Shown piece by piece: positions 24,138 through 34,400 of a stretch of 64,000 bases of DNA. This DNA comes from NVTR01 sp036480115. Its GTDB lineage: Bacteria; Pseudomonadota; Alphaproteobacteria; Rhodobacterales; Rhodobacteraceae. How positions within the stretch are numbered: the stretch's first letter is position 1; each line of letters opens with the position of its first letter. Under the pieces are notes generated by a model that did no database searches, had not been told where the DNA came from, and was given only the letters and a program-made list of their open reading frames with translations. The stretch covers positions 1,426,001 to 1,490,000 of the forward strand of contig CBDDAE010000001.1 of assembly GCA_965224795.1 (NCBI GenBank). Direction: 5' to 3'. The position numbers and the translations under genes are program-made.

Positions 24138-24608
24138 TTACCAACGGTAATGGCTGAACGCTTTATTTGCGTCGGCCATCTTATGGGTGTCTTCACGTTT
24201 CTTCACAGCAGTTCCGCGACCATTCACAGCATCGACCAGTTCACCAGCAAGACGCTCTTCCATGGTTTTCTCATTGCGGGCGCGCGAAGCCTTAATCAAC
24301 CAACGGATGGCCAGCGCTTCGCGGCGTTCGGGGCGCACTTCTACCGGGATCTGGTAGGTGGCACCACCAACCCGGCGGGAACGAACCTCGACCGATGGTT
24401 TGATGTTGTCAATTGCTTCGTGGAACACTTCCACGGGCGCGCGTTTGATCTTTTCCTCAACCCGGTCAAAAGCATTGTAAACGATGCTTTCGGCGATTGA
24501 TTTTTTACCATCAATCATCAGGTTGTTCATGAACTTCGTCAGGATGCGATCGCCAAATTTGGCGTCGGGCAGGACTTCGCGCTTTTCTGCGGCGTGGCGG
24601 CGGGACAT
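24138..24608 (-). CDS. rpsG: 30S ribosomal protein S7
   Basis: 156 aa. Primary assembly protein of the 30S head, at the E site. M-S-R-R-H-A-A-E-K-R, D-P-K-like D-A-K-F-G-D and G-G-A-T-Y-Q-I-P-V-E-V-R are typical. It lies 12 nt after rpsL. Confidence 0.97.
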   Translation of the reverse strand: MSRRHAAEKREVLPDAKFGDRILTKFMNNLMIDGKKSIAESIVYNAFDRVEEKIKRAPVEVFHEAIDNIKPSVEVRSRRVGGATYQIPVEVRPERREALAIRWLIKASRARNEKTMEERLAGELVDAVNGRGTAVKKREDTHKMADANKAFSHYRW

Positions 24609-24620
24609 ATCGTATTCCTC

Positions 24621-24992
24621 TTATTTCGGCTTCTTGGCGCCGTATTTCGAACGACGCTGTTTGCGATCTTTGACGCCCTGGGTATCCAGCACACCGCGCA
24701 ACACGTGGTAACGGACACCAGGCAAATCTTTTACACGACCGCCGCGGATCAGAACCACAGAGTGTTCCTGAAGGTTATGGCTTTCACCCGGGATGTAGCT
24801 GATGACTTCAAAACCATTTGTCAGGCGCACTTTCGCAACCTTCCGCATGGCCGAGTTCGGCTTTTTCGGTGTGGTTGTATAAACACGCGTACATACGCCG
24901 CGTTTTTGCGGGCACGATTCCAAGTGCAATGACTTAGAGCGTTTTACTTTCGGCCGGCGCGGTTTGCGGATCAGCTGTTGTATCGTTGGCAT
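24621..24992 (-). CDS. rpsL: 30S ribosomal protein S12
   Basis: 123 aa, exact family length from the ATG at 24992 (M-P-T-I-Q-Q-L-I-R); a longer in-frame start is not credible. Decoding-centre protein. The P-K-K-P-N-S-A-M-R-K motif (around Lys43) and the G-R-V-K-D-L-P-G-V-R-Y loop (around Lys88), sites of streptomycin-resistance mutations in other bacteria, are wild type. First gene of the str-type unit; promoter at 25195-25223 with a leader of roughly 195 nt. Confidence 0.97.
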   Translation of the reverse strand: MPTIQQLIRKPRRPKVKRSKSLHLESCPQKRGVCTRVYTTTPKKPNSAMRKVAKVRLTNGFEVISYIPGESHNLQEHSVVLIRGGRVKDLPGVRYHVLRGVLDTQGVKDRKQRRSKYGAKKPK

Positions 24993-25318
24993 TCCGGTTA
25001 TTTCCCCGTGTTGCAACACATTTCATTTCGGTTTCATATTACGGACCCGCAACACGACAAAACCGCATGTCCCCAATTCCGGCGGGAACGCTGCGGTGGA
25101 GTTTCAGAGGATCAGGATAATGGCACCCGGATCATGACCACTTCAAATTTGATACCGAGCCAAAAAAATAGAAACTAATGGCCCGAATTCGCGCGGTATA
25201 TGAAGAGTCGCCTGTACTGTCAACAGTCAAAGGCCGGATGTTCAATGCCGTGACGTCATATTCCAAGCGCTTGAAAATAGCTATATCATATGCGGCAAGA
25301 GTTTTCAGGAGAACATGG
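24993..25318. other. Divergent intergenic region rpsL / fatty-acid-hydroxylase-type gene
   Basis: 326 nt. Holds the strong rpsL promoter (25195-25223) and the long rpsL leader. The AT-rich stretch around 25275-25295 (AGCTATATCATATG) may be the promoter of the plus-strand gene. I see no gene in it. Confidence 0.5.
25195..25223 (-). promoter_or_regulatory. Promoter of the rpsL-rpsG-fusA-tuf unit
   Basis: Minus strand -35 TTGACA (25218-25223, consensus), 17-nt spacer, -10 TATACC (25195-25200). The last base of the -10 is C. The transcript would begin about 195 nt before rpsL. Confidence 0.75.
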
Positions 25319-26119
25319 ATGAACACAGTTGATATTCACGCTACCCTAAGCCCCGACGAAAGGGCCTGGCAGGCACGGTTTTCCCTGCTTTGGGGGCATA
25401 TGGCGGTGCGAGTGATATTCCTGTCAGTGCTAATCAGTCTGGCATTTCTGATCAGCCGTTGGCAGCCTATGTTTTGGATGCTGATCCCGCTTGGCATTCT
25501 GGGACAGATGCAAAGCGAATACCTAATCCACAGGTTCATTTTTCACCTGACACCACCACGCGACCAATTTTGGTTTAACGTCCTGTACCTGTGCCATTAC
25601 GGGCACCATGATTTTCCCACCAAACCTGGATTGTTTTTTGTACCGATCTGGTTCGCCCTGCCAATGCTGTTGGCTGGGCAATTCGTGTATGCGCTGATCT
25701 TTACGCTGCTGGGGTTTTCTGATGCGTTTACCATGGCGATTGCTGTCGGTTTTGTTGGCCACGGTATCGCGTTTTTGGGATATGAATGGTACCATATGAC
25801 GGCGCATCTGAACATCCGAAAATTCGCGGCAGAACGGCGGGTAACGCGGTTGCATAACCTGCACCATTTCAAGGATTACGGTCGCAATTTTCATGTAAGT
25901 TTTGGTGGCGAGGTGCTGGATAAGGCCATGGGAACGGCGATTTCTGACTCTGAACGGCAAGCGCTGGAACGCAAAGAGTTCATCCGCACCATTGGTGTAG
26001 ATCCGGGGGATGCCCGGTTTGTGGCAGCACGGGCGATGTTTGGCGGCGAAATTGGCCTGAGTGATACCGAGCAACAGGCGGCACGGCGTGGATCAACCCT
26101 TGGCGTAACGGCGCTTTAG
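25319..26119 (+). CDS. Fatty-acid hydroxylase / sterol desaturase superfamily protein
   Basis: 266 aa. Membrane di-iron oxygenase type. From the ATG at 25319 (AGGAG seven bases upstream) the histidine clusters are H71-x4-H76, H93-x2-H96-H97, H159-x3-H163, H179-x2-H182-H183 and H192, the multi-histidine pattern of the superfamily, set between hydrophobic segments at about 28-48, 52-66 and 105-152. The substrate is unknown; carotenoid, fatty acid or lipid hydroxylation are possible. The frame is open 141 nt further upstream, but without ribosome-binding support. Its 3' end overlaps the convergent DMT gene by 27 nt. Confidence 0.8.
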   Translation: MNTVDIHATLSPDERAWQARFSLLWGHMAVRVIFLSVLISLAFLISRWQPMFWMLIPLGILGQMQSEYLIHRFIFHLTPPRDQFWFNVLYLCHYGHHDFPTKPGLFFVPIWFALPMLLAGQFVYALIFTLLGFSDAFTMAIAVGFVGHGIAFLGYEWYHMTAHLNIRKFAAERRVTRLHNLHHFKDYGRNFHVSFGGEVLDKAMGTAISDSERQALERKEFIRTIGVDPGDARFVAARAMFGGEIGLSDTEQQAARRGSTLGVTAL

Positions 26120-26989
26120 GCGGTTTAGCCGGCGCTCGCGCAACAGCGTGAATATCCCAGTGGCAACAACGATTGCCGCGCCGATCAGGGTCAGCATATC
26201 TGGCCATTCGCCAAAAAACACCAGTCCCAAAAGCAAGGCCCAGATCAGGCTGGTGTAGCGATAGGGCGCGATCGCCCCGATCTGACCGACGCGCATGGTC
26301 ATAACACTGAACAGGTAGCCGCCGATGATGAACACGGACGCCCCTGCCAGTTGCATCCAGGCTAGGGTGGATGGGCGCGCCCAGCTATCGGTGATCGAGG
26401 CCAGCCCCATCACAATGGTCACCGCGATGGCCGCGATAAAGGCGACGGTCACAGACGGAACATTGGCGGACAGGCGGCGGGCCGACAGGTCGCGCACGGT
26501 GACCGACACTACTGCCAACAGGGCATATATTGAATAGGAATTGAACCCAGAGGCCCCCGGCTGGACGATAAACAAAACACCGACGAAACCGATGAGGATC
26601 GCCAGCAACCGGCGCCAACCCACCGCTTCACCCAGGAAAACCGCCCCGGCAAGCGTGACGCTAAGCGGCAGTGCCTGAAGAATGGCCGTGGCGTTGGCTA
26701 TGGGCATGTTGAACAGCGCGGTAATGAAAAAATAGGCCGAGGCTATTTCGGCAAGGGTACGCAGGCCGACAAGCCACCAGTCGCGCCGCGGCATTGAAAA
26801 CTGCAGGCCGCCCAAAAAGGCAACGCCAAGCCCCATCATGGCAACGGTGGCCAATCCACGCATGAACACGGCTTGAAAAAGCGGCAATTCGTCGGACAGG
26901 GCTTTCATACAGGCGTCATTCAGGGTGAATGCCGCCATGCTGGCCATCATCAAAAGCGCGCCGTTAAGATTTGGGTTGTCGTTGGTCAT
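26093..26989 (-). CDS. DMT superfamily (EamA) transporter
   Basis: 298 aa, about ten hydrophobic segments in two repeated EamA halves (roughly residues 10-140 and 150-285). The second half closes with P-Y-R-Y-T-S-L-I-W-A-L-L-L-G-L-V-F-F-G-E-W-P-D. Such proteins are inner-membrane metabolite exporters or importers; the substrate cannot be told. It ends in a short basic tail. Between rpoC and rpsL in the second largest gap of the ribosomal series. Confidence 0.85.
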   Translation of the reverse strand: MTNDNPNLNGALLMMASMAAFTLNDACMKALSDELPLFQAVFMRGLATVAMMGLGVAFLGGLQFSMPRRDWWLVGLRTLAEIASAYFFITALFNMPIANATAILQALPLSVTLAGAVFLGEAVGWRRLLAILIGFVGVLFIVQPGASGFNSYSIYALLAVVSVTVRDLSARRLSANVPSVTVAFIAAIAVTIVMGLASITDSWARPSTLAWMQLAGASVFIIGGYLFSVMTMRVGQIGAIAPYRYTSLIWALLLGLVFFGEWPDMLTLIGAAIVVATGIFTLLRERRLNRLKRRYAKG

Positions 26990-27138
26990 TGGAAATGCCG
27001 GAAACTGGATTAATTCCGGTAATGGTTTTCAAATGACTGCACACCGTGCAAGCCCAAAATGATTTCACCACACAAGCGTGTCGTGGTTGGGCGGATATTC
27101 AGCGAAAGTTGGATGTCATCGACGCTATATCGCAAAGA

Positions 27139-27166
27139 CAAAAAACCCCGCCGGTTTGGGCAGGGT
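27139..27166 (-). terminator. Rho-independent terminator after rpoC
   Basis: CCCCGCC (27146-27152) pairs with GGCAGGG (27159-27165); in the minus-strand RNA all seven pairs form, one of them G-U. A T-run follows. It lies 28 nt past the rpoC stop and ends the rplJ-rplL-rpoB-rpoC unit. Confidence 0.85.
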
Positions 27167-27193
27167 TTTCTGAATTCTTAAAGTCAGGAGGCC

Positions 27194-30100
27194 CTATTCG
27201 TCGCGACTTTCCGGCGTGTCAGCTATGACAGTATCAAATTCATCGCCACCGACAAAATCATCAACCGGGGCAGCCAATGCGGCGGCGGCTTCGGCCTGAG
27301 CGCGGGCTTCCTCAATGACTTTCATGTCGCGTTCTTTCGCAACTGTGCGCACTTGCATTGTGGCACCACCGGTACCTGCAGGAATCAGGCGGCCAACGAT
27401 GACATTCTCTTTCAGACCAACCAGTTTGTCGCGCTTACCCTGAACCGATGCTTCCGTAAGAACCCGTGTGGTTTCCTGGAAGGACGCCGCAGATATGAAC
27501 GAACGTGTTTGCAAGGACGCCTTGGTGATGCCTAGCAAGATCGGCTCACCCTTGGCCGGTGCGCGCTTGGCCGCAAGTGCCTTTTCGTTTGCAGCGTCAA
27601 ATTCGGCCTTGTCGACATGTTCGCCTTTAAGCAGTGTGGTTTCACCACTGTCGGAAATTTCCCATTTCTGCAGCATCTGGCGCACGATAACTTCGATATG
27701 TTTATCGTTGATTTTCACGCCTTGCAGTCGATACACGTCCTGCACTTCGTCAATCATATAATTCGCCAATGCTTCAACACCCAAAATCCCAAGAATGTCG
27801 TGGGGTGCCGGATTGCCGTCCATGATGTAATCACCCTTCTGGATGAAATCACCTTCAGCTACCGGGATATGTTTGCCCTTGGGCACCATGTATTCCACGG
27901 TTTCCATGCTATCATCTGCAGGCTCAATCGAAATACGGCGTTTGTTCTTATAGTCGCGCCCATATCGGATATAGCCGTCAATCTCGGCAATCACTGCGTG
28001 GTCCTTTGGGCGACGGGCTTCAAACAATTCAGCCACCCGTGGTAGACCACCGGTGATGTCCTTGGTTTTGGCACCCTCGCGTGGAATACGCGCAACCACG
28101 TCACCGGCCTTGATTTCCTGGCCATCTTCCACCGACAAAACCGCGTCAACCGACATTGGATAAGTCACCGGATTGCCACCGGCATTGCGAACCGGTTCAC
28201 CGTCTTTACCAACAATCAAGATTTCTGGCTTCAGATCATTGCCTTTGGGCGCTGTTCGCCAATCCACCACGATACGCTGGGTCATACCCGTTGCATCATC
28301 AGTTTCGTCACGCACGGCAATTCCGGTTGTCAGGTCGACGAATTTCGCCGTCCCGGCTTTTTCGGCGATGATTGGCAGGGTGTAAGGGTCCCATTCAAAC
28401 ATCTTGTCGCCGCGCTTAACTTTGGACTTGTCTTTTACGTGCATTTTCGTGCCGTAGGACAGTTTATGATGTGCGCGCTCTTGACCGTTTTCATCAATGA
28501 TAACCAGCTGCATGGAACGGCCCATGACAATCACATCGCCAGCTGCGTTCTTCAGCACATTGGCATTGCGAAATTCGATCTTACCATCTTGGCTTGCTTC
28601 CAAGAATGATTGCTGACCAGCCTGGGCCACGCCGCCAATATGGAATGTCCGCATGGTCAGCTGTGTACCCGGTTCACCGATGGACTGGGCTGCAATGATA
28701 CCTACAGCTTCGCCAGAGTTCACCATTGTACCGCGGGCAAGATCACGCCCGTAGCACATGGCGCAAACGCCTTCTTCGGCTTCACATGTTAGCGGTGAGC
28801 GAATGCGTACAGTCGCCAGACCAGCCTCATCCACCAGATCAGATGCTTTTTCATCAATCAGCTCACCCTTGGACACCAGCACTTCATCGGTGCCGGGGCG
28901 TAAGATATCATCGGCGGATACACGGCCCAGCAGGCGCTCAGACAGTGTGGATACCACTTCGCCGTCATTTACTGCCGCTTCGGTGGTGATAGCTTTGTCA
29001 GTACCGCAATCATGCTCGCGCACGATGCAATCCTGGGCCACGTCCACCAAACGACGTGTCAGGTAACCAGAGTTCGCCGTTTTAAGCGCGGTATCTGACA
29101 GCCCTTTACGGGCGCCGTGGGTAGAGTTGAAGTATTCAAGAACCGACAGACCTTCTTTAAAGTTTGAAATAATCGGTGTTTCGATAATTTCACCGTTTGG
29201 CTTGGCCATAAGACCACGCATACCGCCCAGTTGTTTCATCTGGGTAACAGAACCACGTGCACCGGAATGGGCCATCATATAGACCGAGTTTGGCTCGGAT
29301 TCAGAACCATCTTTGTCCTTTTTGCTGGACGAAATTGTGTCCATCATGGCGTCGGTAACTTTGTCATTACACTTGGACCAAGCATCGACAACTTTGTTGT
29401 ACTTTTCGCCCTGTGTGATCAGACCATCCATGTACTGTTGTTCAAAATCCTTCACTTGGTCGCGGGTTCCATCCACTAGCGGCCATTTGGAATCGGGGAC
29501 AACCATGTCGTCCTTACCAAAGGAAATACCGGCTTTAAATGCTTCGCGGAAACCCAGGGTCATGATCTGGTCGCAGAAAATGACGCTCTCTTTTTGGCCA
29601 CAGTAGCGGTACACAGAGTCAATAACCTTCTGCACTTCAGATTTGCGCAACAGACGGTTGACTAAAGAAAACGGAGCTTTGGCATTAAGCGGCAGATGCG
29701 CGCCAAGACGGATGCGTCCCGGTGTAGTGTCAAAACGCACCATTACTTCGTTGCCTTCTTCGTCTATCTGCGCAATCCGAGCCTGAACCTTCGCGTGCAG
29801 ATGCACTTCACCAGCGTCCAGTGCGTGGACAACTTCATCCACATCAGAGAAGATCATGCCTTCGCCTTTCATGCCCTCACGTTCCATAGAAACGTAGTAC
29901 AGACCCAAGATCATATCCTGGGACGGAACGATAATTGGCGCACCGTTGGACGGGGATAACACGTTGTTGGTGGACATCATCAGAACCCGGCATTCCAGCT
30001 GAGCCTCAAGCGAAAGTGGCACATGAACCGCCATTTGGTCGCCATCAAAGTCAGCGTTAAATGCCGAACAAACCAGGGGGTGTAATTGAATTGCTTTGCC

Positions 30101-31438
30101 TTCGATCAGGACGGGTTCAAACGCCTGAATGCCCAAACGGTGCAGTGTTGGTGCCCGGTTCAACATGACGGGGTGTTCGCGGATTACCTCATCCAGAATA
30201 TCCCAAACTTCGGGACGTTCCTTTTCAACCAGCTTCTTGGCTTGCTTGACAGTAGAAGACAGACCTTTGGCTTCTAAGCGGCTGTAGATGAACGGCTTGA
30301 ACAGCTCGAGCGCCATCTTTTTGGGCAAACCACACTGATGTAGTTTCAGTTCCGGGCCGGTCACGATGACCGAACGGCCGGAAAAGTCGACGCGTTTACC
30401 CAAAAGGTTCTGCCGGAACCGACCCTGCTTACCTTTCAGCATGTCAGACAGCGATTTCAGCGGACGCTTATTGGCACCGGTGATGACGCGACCACGGCGA
30501 CCGTTGTCAAACAGCGCATCGACAGATTCCTGCAACATGCGTTTCTCGTTACGCACGATGATGTCGGGCGCACGCAATTCGATCAGGCGTTTCAGACGGT
30601 TGTTACGGTTGATCACCCGGCGATAAAGATCGTTCAGATCAGACGTCGCAAACCGGCCACCATCCAGCGGAACCAGTGGGCGCAGTTCTGGCGGGATCAC
30701 GGGTACAACGGTCAGAACCATCCATTCCGGGCGGTTGCCCGATTCCAGGAAGCTTTCAACGATCTTCAAACGCTTGATGATCTTCTTTGGCTTTAGTTCA
30801 CCGGTGGCTTCTTTCAGGTCCTCGCGCAGCTGTTCAGCCAGGCTTTCAAGGTCAATGGCAGCAAGCATTTCGCGGATCGCTTCGGCACCGATATTGGCGG
30901 TGAAAGCATCCCCGCCGTAAGCGTCTTCGGCGTCCATGAATTCTTCTTCCGACATCAGCTGACCATAGTTCAGGTCAGTCAGGCCGGGTTCAATCACCAC
31001 GTAGTTTTCAAAGTAAAGAATGCGTTCCAGATCACGCAGGGTCATGTCCAGCATCAGGCCGATACGGCTTGGCAGCGATTTCAGGAACCAGATGTGGGCA
31101 ACGGGCGCAGCAAGTTCAATATGGCCCATGCGTTCGCGACGCACTTTTTGCAATGTAACTTCCACACCACATTTTTCGCAGACAACGCCGCGATATTTCA
31201 TGCGTTTATATTTGCCGCACAGACATTCATAGTCTTTGACTGGACCAAAGATACGGGCGCAAAACAGGCCGTCCCGTTCAGGTTTGAACGTCCGGTAGTT
31301 GATGGTCTCGGGTTTCTTGATTTCCCCGAATGACCACGACAGGATGCGTTCCGGTGAAGCCAATGAGATTTTGATCTCATCAAAGGTCTTTTGCGGTGCA
31401 AGTGGGTTAAACGGGTTGTTTGTCAGTTCCTGGTTCAT
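27194..31438 (-). CDS. rpoC: DNA-directed RNA polymerase beta' subunit
   Basis: 1414 aa. Catalytic subunit of RNA polymerase. The N-terminal zinc site uses C72, C74, C87 and C90; the active-site N-A-D-F-D-G-D motif with three Asp for Mg2+ is near residue 465; the second zinc site, with C-E-A-E-E-G-V-C-A-M-C-Y-G, is in the last third. The C-terminus is acidic. It follows rpoB by 54 nt. Confidence 0.98.
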   Translation of the reverse strand: MNQELTNNPFNPLAPQKTFDEIKISLASPERILSWSFGEIKKPETINYRTFKPERDGLFCARIFGPVKDYECLCGKYKRMKYRGVVCEKCGVEVTLQKVRRERMGHIELAAPVAHIWFLKSLPSRIGLMLDMTLRDLERILYFENYVVIEPGLTDLNYGQLMSEEEFMDAEDAYGGDAFTANIGAEAIREMLAAIDLESLAEQLREDLKEATGELKPKKIIKRLKIVESFLESGNRPEWMVLTVVPVIPPELRPLVPLDGGRFATSDLNDLYRRVINRNNRLKRLIELRAPDIIVRNEKRMLQESVDALFDNGRRGRVITGANKRPLKSLSDMLKGKQGRFRQNLLGKRVDFSGRSVIVTGPELKLHQCGLPKKMALELFKPFIYSRLEAKGLSSTVKQAKKLVEKERPEVWDILDEVIREHPVMLNRAPTLHRLGIQAFEPVLIEGKAIQLHPLVCSAFNADFDGDQMAVHVPLSLEAQLECRVLMMSTNNVLSPSNGAPIIVPSQDMILGLYYVSMEREGMKGEGMIFSDVDEVVHALDAGEVHLHAKVQARIAQIDEEGNEVMVRFDTTPGRIRLGAHLPLNAKAPFSLVNRLLRKSEVQKVIDSVYRYCGQKESVIFCDQIMTLGFREAFKAGISFGKDDMVVPDSKWPLVDGTRDQVKDFEQQYMDGLITQGEKYNKVVDAWSKCNDKVTDAMMDTISSSKKDKDGSESEPNSVYMMAHSGARGSVTQMKQLGGMRGLMAKPNGEIIETPIISNFKEGLSVLEYFNSTHGARKGLSDTALKTANSGYLTRRLVDVAQDCIVREHDCGTDKAITTEAAVNDGEVVSTLSERLLGRVSADDILRPGTDEVLVSKGELIDEKASDLVDEAGLATVRIRSPLTCEAEEGVCAMCYGRDLARGTMVNSGEAVGIIAAQSIGEPGTQLTMRTFHIGGVAQAGQQSFLEASQDGKIEFRNANVLKNAAGDVIVMGRSMQLVIIDENGQERAHHKLSYGTKMHVKDKSKVKRGDKMFEWDPYTLPIIAEKAGTAKFVDLTTGIAVRDETDDATGMTQRIVVDWRTAPKGNDLKPEILIVGKDGEPVRNAGGNPVTYPMSVDAVLSVEDGQEIKAGDVVARIPREGAKTKDITGGLPRVAELFEARRPKDHAVIAEIDGYIRYGRDYKNKRRISIEPADDSMETVEYMVPKGKHIPVAEGDFIQKGDYIMDGNPAPHDILGILGVEALANYMIDEVQDVYRLQGVKINDKHIEVIVRQMLQKWEISDSGETTLLKGEHVDKAEFDAANEKALAAKRAPAKGEPILLGITKASLQTRSFISAASFQETTRVLTEASVQGKRDKLVGLKENVIVGRLIPAGTGGATMQVRTVAKERDMKVIEEARAQAEAAAALAAPVDDFVGGDEFDTVIADTPESRDE

Positions 31439-31492
31439 TTTGATTTCCTCAAATGTGGACGGGTTGGAAAGAATTTAGGGGTTGTTCGCCCC

Positions 31493-34400
31493 CTATTCTT
31501 CCGGCTCCGCATCCAGGAGTTCCATGTTAAGGCCAAGGCCCCGGACTTCTTTCACAAGCACGTTAAAGCTTTCTGGCACGCCAGCCTCAAAGTTATCTTC
31601 GCCTTTGACGATACTTTCGTAGACTTTTGTACGCCCGGCCACGTCATCGGATTTAACCGTCAACATTTCCTGCAACGTATATGCCGCGCCGTAAGCTTCC
31701 AGCGCCCAGACTTCCATTTCCCCGAATCGCTGGCCACCAAACTGGGCTTTACCGCCCAGAGGTTGCTGCGTGACAAGGCTGTAAGGCCCGGTTGAACGCG
31801 CGTGGATTTTGTCATCCACAAGGTGGTGCAGTTTCAGTAGATACTTGACACCAACCGTCACAGGCCGTGCAAACTGTTCACCCGTGCGCCCATCAAACAG
31901 GATGGTCTGGCCACTGGTCGAAAAGCCAGCCCGGGTAAGGCTGTCGTCAATGTCGGCCTCTTTGGCCCCATCAAAAACAGGCGTTGCAATTGGCACACCG
32001 TGGGTAACATTTTCAGCAGCTTCGATTAGCTGCTCTTCTTTCATGCCCTTGATGCCTTCCGCATACACGTCATCGCCATAAGCGATTTTCATGGCGTCTT
32101 GAACCGGCGACATGTCACCGGTACGACGATAGGCAACCAAAGCTTCGTCAATCTGCATCCCCAGACCACGCGCAGCCCAACCCATATGGGTTTCAAGAAT
32201 TTGCCCGACGTTCATACGCGACGGCACACCCAGCGGGTTCAACACGAAATCAACCGGCGTACCGTCAGCCAGGAACGGCATGTCTTCCATTGGTACTACC
32301 TTGGAAATCACGCCCTTGTTGCCGTGACGACCAGCCATCTTATCACCGGGCTGCAGCTTGCGCTTAACGGCTACAAAGACCTTAACCATCTTCATCACAC
32401 CCGGTGGCAAATCATCGCCCCGGCGGACTTTTTCGACCTTGTCTTCAAAGCGGTGATCAAGACCCCGTATCAGGGTTTGATATTGCTCATTCAACGCCTC
32501 AACCTCGGCGGCCTGCTTGTCATTGCCAAGGGCAAGTTGCCACCATTGACCGTGCGACAGGCTTTCCAGCAGTTCTTCGGTAATTTTGGATTTTGGCTTG
32601 ACGCCCTTCGGGCCCTTAACTGCAATTTTATCAAGGATCATACCCTTCAGACGCGCATAGGTATTGCGGTCCAGGATCGTCATTTCAACATCACGGTCAC
32701 GGGCCAGTGTTTCCACCTCTTCCCGTTCTATCTGCAGCGCGCGTTCGTCTTTTTCCACGCCGTGGCGGTTAAAGACACGTACCTCAACGACTGTACCAAA
32801 ATCGCCCGGTTTAACCCGCAGCGACGTATCACGCACATCGGATGCTTTTTCGCCAAAGATGGCGCGCAGCAGTTTTTCCTCTGGCGTCATCGGGCTTTCG
32901 CCTTTTGGTGTAATCTTACCCACCAGAATATCGCCGGGCACCACATCAGCACCAATATAAACAATACCGGCTTCGTCCAGATTACGCAGGGCTTCTTCGC
33001 CCACATTCGGAATGTCACGGGTAATTTCTTCTGGGCCCAGTTTTGTATCACGGGCGGCGACTTCAAATTCTTCAATATGGATCGAGGTGAAAACATCATC
33101 GCGTACGATACGTTCAGAGATCAGAATTGAATCTTCATAGTTGTAACCATTCCAAGGCATAAACGCGACGACCACGTTTTTTCCAAGCGCCAGCTCACCC
33201 AGATCAGTGGATGGACCGTCAGCTACAACCTGACCCTTTTCAACCTTTTCACCAACCTTCACCAACGGGCGCTGGTTGATACAAGTGTTTTGGTTGGAGC
33301 GCTGGAACTTACGCAGGCGGTGAATATCTACGCCAGGATCACCCGGTTCCAGATCTTCGGTGGCCCGGATCACGATGCGTTCGGCATCTACCTGATCAAT
33401 GACACCGCCACGTTTGGCCATGATCGCGGCACCGGAATCGCGCGCCACAACAGTTTCAATACCAGTCCCTACCAGCGGCGCTTCGACCACCAATAGCGGC
33501 ACAGCCTGGCGCATCATGTTTGAGCCCATAAGCGCACGGTTCGCATCGTCATTTTCCAGGAACGGAATAAGAGACGCCGCGACCGAGACCAGCTGTTTTG
33601 GGGATACGTCGATCAGGTCAACATTTTCAGGGGCAGACAGTTGGTAATCGCCTGATTTTCGTGTGGAAACCAGATCATTTACAAACTTGCCTTTGGCATC
33701 CACCTGCGCGTTTGCTTGCGCTACAGTGTGACGCATTTCTTCGGTTGCGGACATATAGTGAACTTCGTCCGTCACCTTGCTGTCCACAACTTTACGGTAT
33801 GGCGTTTCGATGAAACCGTATTTGTTCACCCGCGCAAAAGTGGCCAGGCTGTTGATAAGGCCAATATTCGGCCCTTCCGGCGTTTCAATCGGGCACATCC
33901 GGCCGTAGTGGGTTGGGTGCACATCGCGCACCTCAAAACCAGCACGTTCGCGCGTCAAACCACCGGGTCCAAGGGCAGACAGGCGGCGCTTATGCGTCAC
34001 TTCTGAAAGTGGGTTAGTTTGGTCCATGAACTGTGACAGCTGACTGGAACCAAAGAATTCACGCACAGCAGCAGCGGCAGGTTTCGCGTTGATCAAATCC
34101 TGCGGCATCACCGTATCGATTTCGACGGATGACATACGTTCCTTGATCGCGCGTTCCATCCGCAGCAGACCGACACGGTATTGATTTTCCATCAGCTCGC
34201 CAACTGAACGCACCCGACGGTTACCAAGGTGGTCGATGTCGTCAATATTTCCGCGCCCATCACGCAGATCAACCAGCGCTTTAATGCAGGCGATGATGTC
34301 TTCTTTACGCAAAGTGCGCTGGGTGTCATCAGCGTCCAAAGCCAGGCGCATGTTCATTTTTACTCGGCCAACCGCGGACAGATCGTAACGCTCTGAATCA

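Noticed and set aside
25178..25318. Earlier start of the fatty-acid-hydroxylase-type gene
   Set aside because: The segment overlaps the rpsL promoter and has no ribosome site; the ATG at 25319 has AGGAG at proper spacing.
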